DNA of 38,621 nt from Bryobacteraceae bacterium (GTDB taxonomy: Bacteria; Acidobacteriota; Terriglobia; Bryobacterales; Bryobacteraceae). The notes under the pieces were generated by a model. The model was not told the DNA's origin. It saw only the letters and a list, made by a program, of their open reading frames with translations, and did no database searches. Positions 1 through 7,873 of this stretch are shown piece after piece. Numbering within the stretch: position 1 is the stretch's first letter; every line of letters begins with the position of its first letter. The stretch is from the NCBI GenBank assembly GCA_019748195.1, contig JAIEPW010000093.1, positions 1 to 38,621 of the forward strand, read 5' to 3'. Both the position numbers and the translations under genes were made by a program.

Positions 1-731
1 CCCTGCGTAACTCCTTTTCCCCACATCCCGCCCGCGCCCACGGCGATTCGGGATTGGATCACCTGATATCCGGCTCCTTTCGGATCCTGCGCCGGATTCA
101 CGAAAGTCATCAGCCGGGCCTTCTGGTAATCATGAAGCATCAGCCAGCCCAGCGGCAAAATCACCAAACAAATCAACCCGATCGCGACGGCGTGCTGCCA
201 GCGAAGCCCGGCCAGGAACACGCCGCCCGCCAGCACCGGCAGATAGGTCAAGGCCGTCCCCAAGTCCGGCTGGAGCATCACCAGGCCCATCGGCAAACCG
301 ACTAAGCCCAGCAATTTCAACAAGTCCCGGGTTTCGAGCTGTTCACCCTTCAGCTCCGCTAAGTATCTGGCTACCAGTAATATTATCACTAGTTTGGCGA
401 TTTCCGAGGGCTGAAGATTGAAGGCCCCCAGCGGAATCCAGCGGCGCGAGCCGAACACCACCCGGCCCACCAGGAAGGTGGCGATGAGCAAAATCACCGT
501 GCCCACGTACAAGATTGGCACCTGGCCGAGGAGCGTGTGGTAATCGATCTGTGAAATCAACCACATAGCGACGAGCCCGATGGCGACCCAGACGATCTGC
601 CGCCACCAAACCTCGCGCCATTTGGTGTCCAAGGTGGCCGAATAGATCTGCAAAACGCCCAATCCGCACAGCAGCAGCGTGAGCAGGATCATCGGCCAAT
701 CGTAATCGCGGACGGAGCGGTGAGCGGCCAT
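1..731 (-). CDS. rodA: Rod shape-determining protein RodA (partial, C-terminus beyond window)
   Basis: SEDS-family peptidoglycan glycosyltransferase of the elongasome, an inner-membrane partner of PBP2. The minus-strand reading starts MAAHRSVRDYDWPMILLTLL and shows successive hydrophobic segments. It has the SEDS-typical stretches FGSRRWIPLG, LQPSEIAKL, LQPDLGTAL and, at the cut edge, IAVGAGGMWGKGV. About 243 codons are present; a full RodA is roughly 360-400 residues, so the last third lies outside. The ATG follows the mrdA stop codon directly (TAG then ATG, no gap), so translation is probably coupled. Another SEDS protein such as FtsW is less likely because the gene follows mreBCD and PBP2. 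Confidence 0.93.
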   Translation of the reverse strand, partial: MAAHRSVRDYDWPMILLTLLLCGLGVLQIYSATLDTKWREVWWRQIVWVAIGLVAMWLISQIDYHTLLGQVPILYVGTVILLIATFLVGRVVFGSRRWIPLGAFNLQPSEIAKLVIILLVARYLAELKGEQLETRDLLKLLGLVGLPMGLVMLQPDLGTALTYLPVLAGGVFLAGLRWQHAVAIGLICLVILPLGWLMLHDYQKARLMTFVNPAQDPKGAGYQVIQSRIAVGAGGMWGKGVTQ

Positions 732-2630
732 CTAGCGGGCGCCTCCCGGCGGGGTGAGCAAAGCCATGCGGGCTCGCATTTGCTCGTCGCGCGCAGCGCG
801 GGCTTTCTTGTCGAAGTGAGCCTTGATGACATCGCGGACAATGGGCGCGGCCAGATTTCCATGCTCGCCGGCTTCAAACAGCGCCACCACGACGATCTCC
901 GGATTGTCCTGCGGGGCGAAACCGACGAACCAGGCGTTGTCCTTGATGTGCGTAATCTTCTGCGCCTTGATCAACTCCTTGGAAACGAGCTGCGCGGTGC
1001 CGGTCTTGCCGCCGACGGGGATGCCCGGAAGCCGGGCGCGGACGCCGGTGCCGCCTTCGTTCACCACCCCGAACATCCCGTACTTCACCAGTCGAATCGA
1101 TTCGGGATCGAAGGTGAAAGAACGTGGACGCTCGCCGCGCGCCTCCCTCACCAGGTGAGGCCGGTGCCAGGAACCGCCGTTGACAATGCCGCCGATCGCG
1201 TAAGCAAGCTGCAGCGGCGACATCTGCACGGCGCCCTGGCCAATGGCCACGGAAATCGTTTCTCCGGCGTACCACTTTTCGCGCTGCGTGCGGAGCTTCC
1301 ACTTTGTCGAGGGCATGACTCCTTCCGCCTCGGCGGGAAGGTCGATTCCGGTGCGTTTACCCGCGCCGGCCATCTGCGCGTACTCGGCGATTTTGTCGAT
1401 TCCCAGGCGGTTGCCGATGGAGTAGAAATACGTGTCGCAGGACTGGATGATGGCGCGGTGCATGTTCACCACGCCGTGGCCGGATTTCAGATGGCAGCCG
1501 AAGCGGCGTCCGTAGTAATAAGCGCCGCCCGCGCAGGAGACCGTGTCCTTAGGGTCGATGCCGGATTCCAGCGCCGCCAGCATCATGATGGGTTTGAAGG
1601 TGGAGCCTGGAGCGAGTTGCGCCTGAATCGCCCGGTTCATGAAGGGCTTATCGGGGTTGTTCACCAGCTCCCGGTACTCCGCGTTGGAGACGCGGCCGGC
1701 AAAGGTGTTGAGGTCGTACGCGGGCCGGCTGACCATGGCGAGCACTTCGCCGGAGCGGGGATCGAGAGCGATCACCGCGCCGCGCTTCGATTCCATGCTC
1801 AACTCCGCCACCGCTTGCAGGTCCAGGTCGAGCGTGAGCTGCAGCGTCTTTCCGGGGAGGGCCTCTTTCTTGCCCATCACCTCGCGCTCGCGCCCCATGT
1901 TGTCCACCACCACCTGGCGCTGTCCGTCGATGCCCATCAGTTGATCGTTGTACTGGCGCTCCAGGCCGGTCTTGCCGATGATGTCGCCCTGTCCGTACTT
2001 GGCGAACTCAGCCGTATTCAACTCGCTCTCGCTCACTTCGCCGACGTAGCCGATGGCGTGGGCGGCAAAACCGTCGCGAGGATAGAGGCGGCGCTGGGAA
2101 TGAATGATCTCGAGTTCGGGGAACGTATCCGGATCGCGGTGCGACTCCACGAAGGCGAGCTCGCCGGGCGTCAGCTCCTGCTTAAGCATCATCGGCTCAT
2201 ACTTGGGCCGGTTCTGGAAGCGCTTCACGCGATGCAGGAGTTCCTCGTAATCCAGATTCAGGCCTTCGGCGATCGGCTTCAGGTGCTCCGGCTTCAGGTT
2301 CTCGCGGGTCAGGATGACGCTGAAGCTGGAGTGGTTGTCCACGATGACGCGGCCGTCTCGATCCAGAATCTTGCCGCGAGGCGCCAGAATCGGGATGCTC
2401 TTGATGCGGTTCCGCTCCGCGCGTTCGGTGTTGACCTCATAGTGCTGAACCTGCAGTTCCCAGAACCCGCTGATCAAAAAGACCAGGACGCCGACGGCTA
2501 CGTACTGGAAAAAAGCGATTTTGCCGGACGCGAATTTGCCGTCGTCGCGATCGAGCAGATCGGGCCGGGGCGCTTCATGCGGCGCCTTCTGCACGGCGGC
2601 GGGATCGGGCCCGGTGGTTTGGGTCCTCAC
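732..2630 (-). CDS. mrdA: Penicillin-binding protein 2 (elongasome transpeptidase)
   Basis: Class B PBP of 632 residues that cross-links peptidoglycan during cell elongation. One N-terminal membrane anchor lies at about residues 38-57 (FFQYVAVGVLVFLISGFW). It is followed by a dimerisation/pedestal domain with the R-G-x-I-x-D-R-x-G motif (PRGKILDRDG), then the transpeptidase domain. The three active-site motifs are visible: S343-T-F-K (catalytic Ser), S397-C-D and K542-T-G-T. The start overlaps the end of mreD by 4 nt, and the stop abuts the rodA start. The gene order mreBCD-mrdA-rodA supports the elongation role over a division PBP3 role. Length is normal for the family. Confidence 0.96.
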   Translation of the reverse strand: MRTQTTGPDPAAVQKAPHEAPRPDLLDRDDGKFASGKIAFFQYVAVGVLVFLISGFWELQVQHYEVNTERAERNRIKSIPILAPRGKILDRDGRVIVDNHSSFSVILTRENLKPEHLKPIAEGLNLDYEELLHRVKRFQNRPKYEPMMLKQELTPGELAFVESHRDPDTFPELEIIHSQRRLYPRDGFAAHAIGYVGEVSESELNTAEFAKYGQGDIIGKTGLERQYNDQLMGIDGQRQVVVDNMGREREVMGKKEALPGKTLQLTLDLDLQAVAELSMESKRGAVIALDPRSGEVLAMVSRPAYDLNTFAGRVSNAEYRELVNNPDKPFMNRAIQAQLAPGSTFKPIMMLAALESGIDPKDTVSCAGGAYYYGRRFGCHLKSGHGVVNMHRAIIQSCDTYFYSIGNRLGIDKIAEYAQMAGAGKRTGIDLPAEAEGVMPSTKWKLRTQREKWYAGETISVAIGQGAVQMSPLQLAYAIGGIVNGGSWHRPHLVREARGERPRSFTFDPESIRLVKYGMFGVVNEGGTGVRARLPGIPVGGKTGTAQLVSKELIKAQKITHIKDNAWFVGFAPQDNPEIVVVALFEAGEHGNLAAPIVRDVIKAHFDKKARAARDEQMRARMALLTPPGGAR

Positions 2631-3160
2631 AGCGTTGTCACTCTCAGTTTATCGAAGACGCGGAACAGAGGCACCGCGACTATCGCGTTGAGCACCGCCA
2701 GCACCGCGGTTTGTTGCCAATCGAAATCCACGGCCTGACCCAGCAAAGCCCGCGTCATCACCCAGTAAAAGAACTGGTGGAAGACGAAGAAGAACAGGGC
2801 CAGGAAAAAACGAACCACACTGCTATCGACGTCAAAACGAAGGCTGACGGATGCGGCAAAGTAGCCCACCAGCGTTTTCACGATACCGAACATCCCGAGG
2901 GGCTGGTGCGACAGCGAGTCTTGCGCCAGTCCCACCGCCGCCCCGAACAGCAGGCCCATGATGGCGGACCGCCGCATGAGCGAAAAATAGACCGTTACGG
3001 TCAGCGGAAGCTCAAGATAGGAAAGGGATTGAAAGAACCGAGGCACGTAAACCTGAAACAGGATGGCGATCAGCGGCAGGCCGATCCAGGATACGGCGGC
3101 GAACCGGAACCCACGCGACCGCAGAGGACGCGTCAGCAGCTCTTCCCGGTAATCGTTCAT
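2627..3160 (-). CDS. mreD: Rod shape-determining protein MreD
   Basis: Small polytopic inner-membrane protein of 177 residues, the membrane component linking MreC/MreB with the wall synthases. About five hydrophobic segments are visible, for example around residues 22-40, 48-62, 64-80, 113-135 and 148-165. Sequence conservation in MreD is low, so the call rests on size, topology and position between mreC and mrdA. It overlaps mreC and mrdA by 4 nt each, which indicates translational coupling. Nothing is unusual. Confidence 0.9.
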   Translation of the reverse strand: MNDYREELLTRPLRSRGFRFAAVSWIGLPLIAILFQVYVPRFFQSLSYLELPLTVTVYFSLMRRSAIMGLLFGAAVGLAQDSLSHQPLGMFGIVKTLVGYFAASVSLRFDVDSSVVRFFLALFFFVFHQFFYWVMTRALLGQAVDFDWQQTAVLAVLNAIVAVPLFRVFDKLRVTTL

Positions 3161-4308
3161 GCGGGAGGCTTCCGCGGTGCGGGTATGACGGCGCCCGGCG
3201 CGGCGGGCGGAACCGGTGAAGCTCCGGCAGGCGGCTTAACGGGAGCCGCGGGATTTTGCGGCGGTTGGGCGGGATTGACATTGAAGTTCGGCACGGCGCC
3301 CATGCCTTCGCCGTACACGTGGCGCTGCGCTTCCCCGATCCGGCGGTATCTCTCCATGGCGCGATCGGCCTCGGTGAGCAGCGGCGCCGGAGACGTGGCG
3401 GCTTGCGGTTGCTGTTCCGCCGGTTCGGTTGGCGACGGCGGGGCAGGCAGCAGCGTCACCGGCGCCGCGGTCGGCGCTTTGTCCGGGATCTGCGAGTGCA
3501 CGCCTTCGACAATCACCAGGACTTCCTCCAACCCGTTACGGAACCCGCTGGGAACAATGAAGATTTCCTTGAAAGTTTTGCCCTGCCGGACCACCTTCGC
3601 CTGGCCAACCGGCAAGCCTTTGGGGAATACGCGATCATCCCCCGAAGTGTAGAACCATTCGCCCTGCTCCACCTTCTCTTCGTTCTCGACATAATCCACC
3701 AGGCAGGTGGAGTGACCCTGGCCTTTTAAGGTCCCATGGACACGGTTCTTCTGCGAGATCACCCCGGCGGCGAAGGTTGGATCGTTGATCAGCAGGACCT
3801 GGGACGCGGTGGGGTAGACGCCGATCACCTTGCCGACAATTCCGTCCGGCGTGATCACGGCCATGCCGCTGGCCAGCCCGGCAGTGGCCCCTCGATCGAT
3901 GAAAACCACCTTCGCCGTTGCGCCGGTCCCGTTGCCGATGATTCGCGCGCCGATGGTCTTGGACGGCGAGCGTTCCTGGAAAGCCGCCAGGGCGCGGGCG
4001 CGATCCGCCGTGGACAATTCGGTGCGAAGAAACTGGTTCTCCATCTGCAGGCGATTCAGCTCCGCGCGCAGATGCTTGTTTTCATCGCGCACATCCAGCA
4101 AGACGAAGTAATCGGTGAAAAACCGGTGCGTGGAGCCGCGCACCGTTTCAATCACGCGCGCCAGTGGGGTGACGGCGCTGACTGCCCAGACGCGCACCAG
4201 CCGGGCCTCTTCCTTGCTGCGGACCTGCCAGGCGAGCAGCAGCACCTGGGCGATCACGACAACCGCCAGCACCGTCAGATTCCGATAGCGATTGAGGAAA
4301 CTTTCCAT
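3157..4308 (-). CDS. mreC: Rod shape-determining protein MreC with long proline-rich tail
   Basis: Periplasmic scaffold of the elongasome, 383 residues. A membrane anchor lies at about residues 10-28 and a coiled coil at about 72-112 (DENKHLRAELNRLQMENQFL). The MreC beta-domains span about 117-270, including GLASGMAVITPDGIVGKVI and VLLINDPTFAAGV. The end of the canonical fold (VLVIVEGVHSQIP) is followed by about 108 extra residues very rich in Pro and Ala (275-383), likely a disordered periplasmic tail. A strong ribosome-binding site (GGGGAGGGGAGC) precedes the ATG. The gene lies 27 nt after mreB and overlaps mreD by 4 nt. Confidence 0.94.
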   Translation of the reverse strand: MESFLNRYRNLTVLAVVVIAQVLLLAWQVRSKEEARLVRVWAVSAVTPLARVIETVRGSTHRFFTDYFVLLDVRDENKHLRAELNRLQMENQFLRTELSTADRARALAAFQERSPSKTIGARIIGNGTGATAKVVFIDRGATAGLASGMAVITPDGIVGKVIGVYPTASQVLLINDPTFAAGVISQKNRVHGTLKGQGHSTCLVDYVENEEKVEQGEWFYTSGDDRVFPKGLPVGQAKVVRQGKTFKEIFIVPSGFRNGLEEVLVIVEGVHSQIPDKAPTAAPVTLLPAPPSPTEPAEQQPQAATSPAPLLTEADRAMERYRRIGEAQRHVYGEGMGAVPNFNVNPAQPPQNPAAPVKPPAGASPVPPAAPGAVIPAPRKPPA

Positions 4309-4335
4309 GCTCCCCTCCCCGTCCCCCGGGAGAGC

Positions 4336-5361
4336 TTATTCGATGGCAATGCGGCGCAGTAACTTGAATTCCGTCAGCATCTTGCCTGTTCCCAACGCGA
4401 CGCTGGCCAAGGGATCCTCGGCAATGGAAACGGGCAGGCCCGTCTCCTCCCGGATGCGCCGGTCCAGGTTCTTCAGCAGGGCTCCGCCGCCGGTCAGGAC
4501 GATGCCGCGATCGCTGATGTCGGCGGAAAGTTCCGGCGGTGTCCGCTCCAGCGCCACGCGAATGGCATTCATGATGGTAGCCACGCACTCCGCCAGCGCT
4601 TCCCGGATCTCGCCGTCCACGATGGTGATGGTCTTGGGGACGCCCTCGATCAGGTTGCGGCCCTTGATCTCCATGGTCACCGGGCGGTCGAGGGGATAGG
4701 CCGAGCCGATGTTCATCTTGATCTGCTCCGCCGTGCGCTCGCCGATCAGCAGGTTATACTTCCGCTTCAGGTACTGCATGATGGCGTCGTCCATCTCATT
4801 GCCGGCGACGCGGACAGAGCGCGAATACACAATGCCGGAAAGCGAAATGACGGCCACGTCCGTGGTGCCGCCGCCGATGTCCACCACCATGTTGCCCGAA
4901 GGCTCCGTGATGGGCAGTCCGGCGCCGATGGCGGCGACCATCGCCTGTTCCACGAGATGCACTTCACTGGCCTTGGCGCGATAAGCGGAATCGATCACCG
5001 CGCGCTTTTCCACCTGCGTGATCTCACTGGGAACGCCGATGACGATGCGCGGATGCACCAGCATTTTGCGGCCGTGCGCCTTCTGGATGAAATAATTCAA
5101 CATGCGCTCCGTCACCTTGAAGTCGGCGATGACGCCGTCCTTCATGGGACGGATGGCGACGATGTTGCCGGGCGTCCGGCCCAGCATTTCCTTGGCTTCC
5201 TTGCCCACGGCTTCCACCTCACCCGTAGTCTTATTGATGGCGACAATGGACGGCTCGTTTACAACGATGCCCTTGCCCTTGGCGTACACCAGGGTGTTGG
5301 CGGTCCCCAGATCGATGGCTAAATCCGAGGAAAAGAGGCTGAACAGCGACCTCACGTTCAT
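4336..5361 (-). CDS. mreB: Rod shape-determining protein MreB
   Basis: Bacterial actin homologue of 341 residues that forms membrane-associated filaments guiding lateral wall synthesis. The phosphate-1 loop DLGTANT lies at residues 17-23, phosphate-2 [11 protein letters not shown] at 161-171, and the adenosine motif [12 protein letters not shown] near residue 290. The N-terminal [12 protein letters not shown] could be the membrane-contacting stretch. It is the first gene of the mreB-mreC-mreD-mrdA-rodA operon. An AAGG lies close to the ATG and an AAGGAG lies further upstream, inside a possible upstream ORF. A promoter with an extended -10 lies about 145 nt upstream. Confidence 0.97.
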   Translation of the reverse strand: MNVRSLFSLFSSDLAIDLGTANTLVYAKGKGIVVNEPSIVAINKTTGEVEAVGKEAKEMLGRTPGNIVAIRPMKDGVIADFKVTERMLNYFIQKAHGRKMLVHPRIVIGVPSEITQVEKRAVIDSAYRAKASEVHLVEQAMVAAIGAGLPITEPSGNMVVDIGGGTTDVAVISLSGIVYSRSVRVAGNEMDDAIMQYLKRKYNLLIGERTAEQIKMNIGSAYPLDRPVTMEIKGRNLIEGVPKTITIVDGEIREALAECVATIMNAIRVALERTPPELSADISDRGIVLTGGGALLKNLDRRIREETGLPVSIAEDPLASVALGTGKMLTEFKLLRRIAIE

Positions 5362-5370
5362 AGGGCCTTA

Positions 5371-5466
5371 TTAAAGATTCTCCTTACTGATGCCGTGTGC
5401 GAGCGCGGCGTCCGCTGGCTGCGGAAGATCCCAAACGCCCTGCGCGTGACGCGCGCAGACATTCAT
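5371..5466 (-). CDS. Possible 31-residue leader peptide upstream of mreB
   Basis: Minus-strand ORF beginning ATG AAT GTC TGC and ending CTT TAA 9 nt before the mreB ATG. The peptide starts MNVCARHAQGVWDLP and ends GISKENL. An AGGA lies just upstream of its start, and its last codons contain the AAGGAG that could serve mreB. It lies wholly inside the predicted mreB leader and spans a perfect 7-bp hairpin. No family is recognised. It may be a chance ORF in GC-rich DNA; the position is the only argument for it. Confidence 0.25.
   Translation of the reverse strand: MNVCARHAQGVWDLPQPADAALAHGISKENL
5440..5458 (-). promoter_or_regulatory. GC-rich hairpin in the mreB leader
   Basis: Perfect 7-bp inverted repeat CTGCGCG / CGCGCAG with a 5-nt loop, between the mreB promoter and start codon. 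No run of T follows it on the minus strand, so it is not a typical intrinsic terminator. It could affect leader stability or translation. Confidence 0.35.
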
Positions 5467-5503
5467 CCTGAAAACGGCCAAGGCGGGGTGAACCCTGGTC
5501 CTA

Positions 5504-5532
5504 AGCGTACCACACGCCCCCTGCGTCTTCAA
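5504..5532 (-). promoter_or_regulatory. Promoter of the mreB operon
   Basis: On the minus strand, a -35 box TTGAAG (5527-5532), a 17-nt spacer and a -10 box TACGCT (5504-5509) preceded by TGG, making an extended -10. The 12-mer GCGTGTGGTACG here recurs at the DUF937 promoter (27586-27597, plus strand). It predicts a leader of about 135 nt before mreB. Confidence 0.5.
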
Positions 5533-5595
5533 CCCTTCGTCGCGAGAGTTTCTGATTGTTTTTCAACAAGTTGATGGAATTCTTGCGAGACACGG

Positions 5596-5601
5596 TAGAC
5601 T
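5596..5601 (+). promoter_or_regulatory. -10 box 9 nt before the lipoprotein start
   Basis: GG-TAGACT ends 9 nt before the ATG at 5611, so a transcript would carry only about 2-3 leader bases. No convincing -35 at 17-nt spacing; TTGATG lies at 19 nt. It fits a pattern seen at several other genes in the window. Confidence 0.4.
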
Positions 5602-5610
5602 AGGGGCAGG

Positions 5611-6717
5611 ATGTTACTCAGCCGCCGCGCGCTGCTCGCGCTGCCCCTTGCCGCGTGCAGCCGGAAGAAGGCTTCGGGCTTTCCGGGCTACGCTTTTGTC
5701 GCCAACGAAGAAGGCAAAGCGGTGGCGGCGGTCGATCTGACGGCGTTCGCGGTGGTAAAGCACATGCGCCTGGATGCCGCGCCTTCGGCGGTACTGGTTT
5801 CGGCTTCACGCCCCGCGGCCTATATCCTGACGCCGGAAACCGGCTCCGTTCACGAGATCTCGACGGATCATTTAACCGCCACGGGGCAAATCATGGCCGG
5901 GCAGAAGGCGCTTTCGATGTGGATGGCGGCGGATGGGAACGCGCTGTACGTGGTCTGCCGGTGGCCCCGCCAGGTGACGCGCATCGCTTGCAACCCGATG
6001 CGCGTGGAATGGAAGATGCCGCTGCCTTCCGAGCCGGTGGATTTCGCGCTCGCGGCCAACGGTGCGCTTGCCGCCGTAAGCTGCACCGGGCCGAAACCGC
6101 TCTTCCTGCTGGACTTGGAATCCCGCTCCGCCCATCCGCTGGGCGCCGGGGGCGAGATCGGCGCCGTGCGCTTCCTGTCGAACAGCAGAACGCTGATCGC
6201 GGCGGACCGCGGCGCCCGGCGGCTTTCGCTGTACGATGTGGCGTCGCGGCGGCTGGCCACGCACCTTCCGTTATCGGTCCGCCCCGATCACCTGTGCTTC
6301 AACGCGGACGGGGGCCAGCTCTTCGTTACCGGCGAAGGGATGGACGCGGTTGTCGTGGTTTATCCGTACTTCACGCCGCAGGTGGCGGGCACCGTGCTGG
6401 CCGGACATTCGCCCGGCGCGATGGCCGCCTCCGCGAATCCGCCCTACCTGTTCGTCGCGAATCCGAAGGCGGGCGACGTGAGCATTCTGGAAATGAACTC
6501 GCTGAAGGTGATCGCCTCGGTGCCGGTCGGCGCCGACCCCGGTTTTATCACGGTGACGCCGGACGACCAGTACGCGCTGGTGTTGAACCGCGAGTCCGGC
6601 GACATGGCGGTGGTGCGGATCGCCGCGGTAACGGCGAACCGCACCAAGTCCGCGCCGCTGTTCACCATGATCCCGGTGGGCTCCAGGCCGGTGAGCGTAG
6701 CCGTTCGCGCCGTCTGA
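5611..6717 (+). CDS. Tat-like lipoprotein with YVTN-type beta-propeller
   Basis: Exported protein of 368 residues. The N-terminus SRRALLALPLAAC combines a twin-arginine-like SRR motif with a lipobox ending at Cys16, so it is probably a lipid-anchored protein. The remainder is made of repeated blades of about 40 residues (for example AAPSAVLVSASRPAAYILTP and DPGFITVTPDDQYALVLNR), typical of YVTN/lactonase-like seven-bladed propellers. These usually bind ligands or proteins, and no catalytic residue set is evident. It is monocistronic, facing away from mreB and converging on rsgA with 1 nt between the stops. The substrate is unknown. Confidence 0.85.
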   Translation: MLLSRRALLALPLAACSRKKASGFPGYAFVANEEGKAVAAVDLTAFAVVKHMRLDAAPSAVLVSASRPAAYILTPETGSVHEISTDHLTATGQIMAGQKALSMWMAADGNALYVVCRWPRQVTRIACNPMRVEWKMPLPSEPVDFALAANGALAAVSCTGPKPLFLLDLESRSAHPLGAGGEIGAVRFLSNSRTLIAADRGARRLSLYDVASRRLATHLPLSVRPDHLCFNADGGQLFVTGEGMDAVVVVYPYFTPQVAGTVLAGHSPGAMAASANPPYLFVANPKAGDVSILEMNSLKVIASVPVGADPGFITVTPDDQYALVLNRESGDMAVVRIAAVTANRTKSAPLFTMIPVGSRPVSVAVRAV

Positions 6718-6718
6718 G

Positions 6719-7738
6719 TCAGTTCTCTCCGCGCCATCTCTTCATGGCGCGGTGGATCGATTTCCAGCGCCGCTTCTCAGCCTGCGCGGCGGCGACGTTC
6801 GTCCGCCGTTCCGCGAAGGCAAGCTCCCGGGAGAGCTTGCGGTAACTTTCCAGGCGTTGCGGATCCAGCGTCCCTTCCGATGCGGCGGCGATCACCGCGC
6901 ATCCCGGCTCCGTGGAGTGCCGGCAATCGGCGTAGCGGCATGCTTTCGCGAGTTCCGCGATTTCGCCGAAAGCGTCGCCGGCGTCGCCGCCCCAGAACTG
7001 CAGTTCGCGGATGCCGGGCTGATCGAGGAGCAGGCCTCCGCCGGGAATGGGAAAGAGCTGCCGCCGGGTGGTAGTGTGACGGCCGCGGTTGTCGCCGGCC
7101 CGGACCGGGTTGGTTTCCTGCAGGTCCACGCCGATCAGGCGGTTCAGCAGCGTACTCTTGCCCGCGCCGGACGAGCCGGCAAGGGCGGCGGTCCGGCCGG
7201 GTTGCAGCAGATCCCGCACGGCGTCCAGGCCCTGGCCGGTCTGGGCGCTGATGGCCAGCACCGGCGCGCCAGGCGCGATGCCGCGCGCGGCCGCCACCGC
7301 GGCGGCCACGTCCGGGTGCAGGTCGGCTTTGTTCAGGATCAGCGCGAGGTCCGCGCCGCTCTCGGCCGCCACGATCCTGTATCGTTCCAGGCGGCGGAGA
7401 TTGAAGTCGTGGTCGAGCCCCGTCACCACCAGCACGATATCGACGTTGGCGGCGAGCACCTGTTCCTCCTCGCGCTTGCCGGGCTGGCGCCGTGACAGCC
7501 GGGTGCGCCGGGGCAGAATCTGATCGATCACCATTTGCGAGCGCAGCCCCACCCAGTCGCCGGCGACCGGGGGTTCCGCCGCATAGAGCAGACGTCCGCT
7601 CGATTCCGCGGAGCGCTCGCCCGAGGCGGTGATTACCAGATAGTGATCGCGTTCCTGGGAAACGACCCGGGCGGGTTCCAACCCGGGCAAAAGTAATTCC
7701 GCAAACGAGGATTGCCATCCCCAGTCTCGTAGAGACAT
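6719..7738 (-). CDS. rsgA: Small ribosomal subunit biogenesis GTPase RsgA
   Basis: Circularly permuted GTPase acting in late 30S maturation, 339 residues. An N-terminal OB-fold covers about residues 20-85. The G motifs come in permuted order: G4 NKAD at 136-139, G5 SAQ near 164, G1 GSSGAGKST at 188-196 and G3 DQPG at 239-242. A zinc site follows, C267-x4-C272-x-H274-x5-C280, exactly as in the family. The C-terminal basic helix (EKRRWKSIHRAMKRW) suits rRNA contact. An AGGAG about 8 nt upstream supports the ATG. It is a single gene converging on the lipoprotein gene. Confidence 0.96.
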   Translation of the reverse strand: MSLRDWGWQSSFAELLLPGLEPARVVSQERDHYLVITASGERSAESSGRLLYAAEPPVAGDWVGLRSQMVIDQILPRRTRLSRRQPGKREEEQVLAANVDIVLVVTGLDHDFNLRRLERYRIVAAESGADLALILNKADLHPDVAAAVAAARGIAPGAPVLAISAQTGQGLDAVRDLLQPGRTAALAGSSGAGKSTLLNRLIGVDLQETNPVRAGDNRGRHTTTRRQLFPIPGGGLLLDQPGIRELQFWGGDAGDAFGEIAELAKACRYADCRHSTEPGCAVIAAASEGTLDPQRLESYRKLSRELAFAERRTNVAAAQAEKRRWKSIHRAMKRWRGEN

Positions 7739-7873
7739 GCCACAAGCTCCTGATGAGACACGAAGGCCGCGGGAGACACGAGCGCCGCGTCATTGGCCGG
7801 TGGACGGCCGGATGCGGCTAGAGGATGGAAACAATGGGTTGCAGAATGAGCGCCAAATCACAAAGGTAGCACT

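Noticed and set aside
720-2738. 672-codon plus-strand ORF opposite mrdA
   Set aside because: It lies antisense to an unmistakable PBP2; composition is His/Arg/Ala-rich with no recognisable motifs, as expected for a shadow frame in GC-rich DNA.
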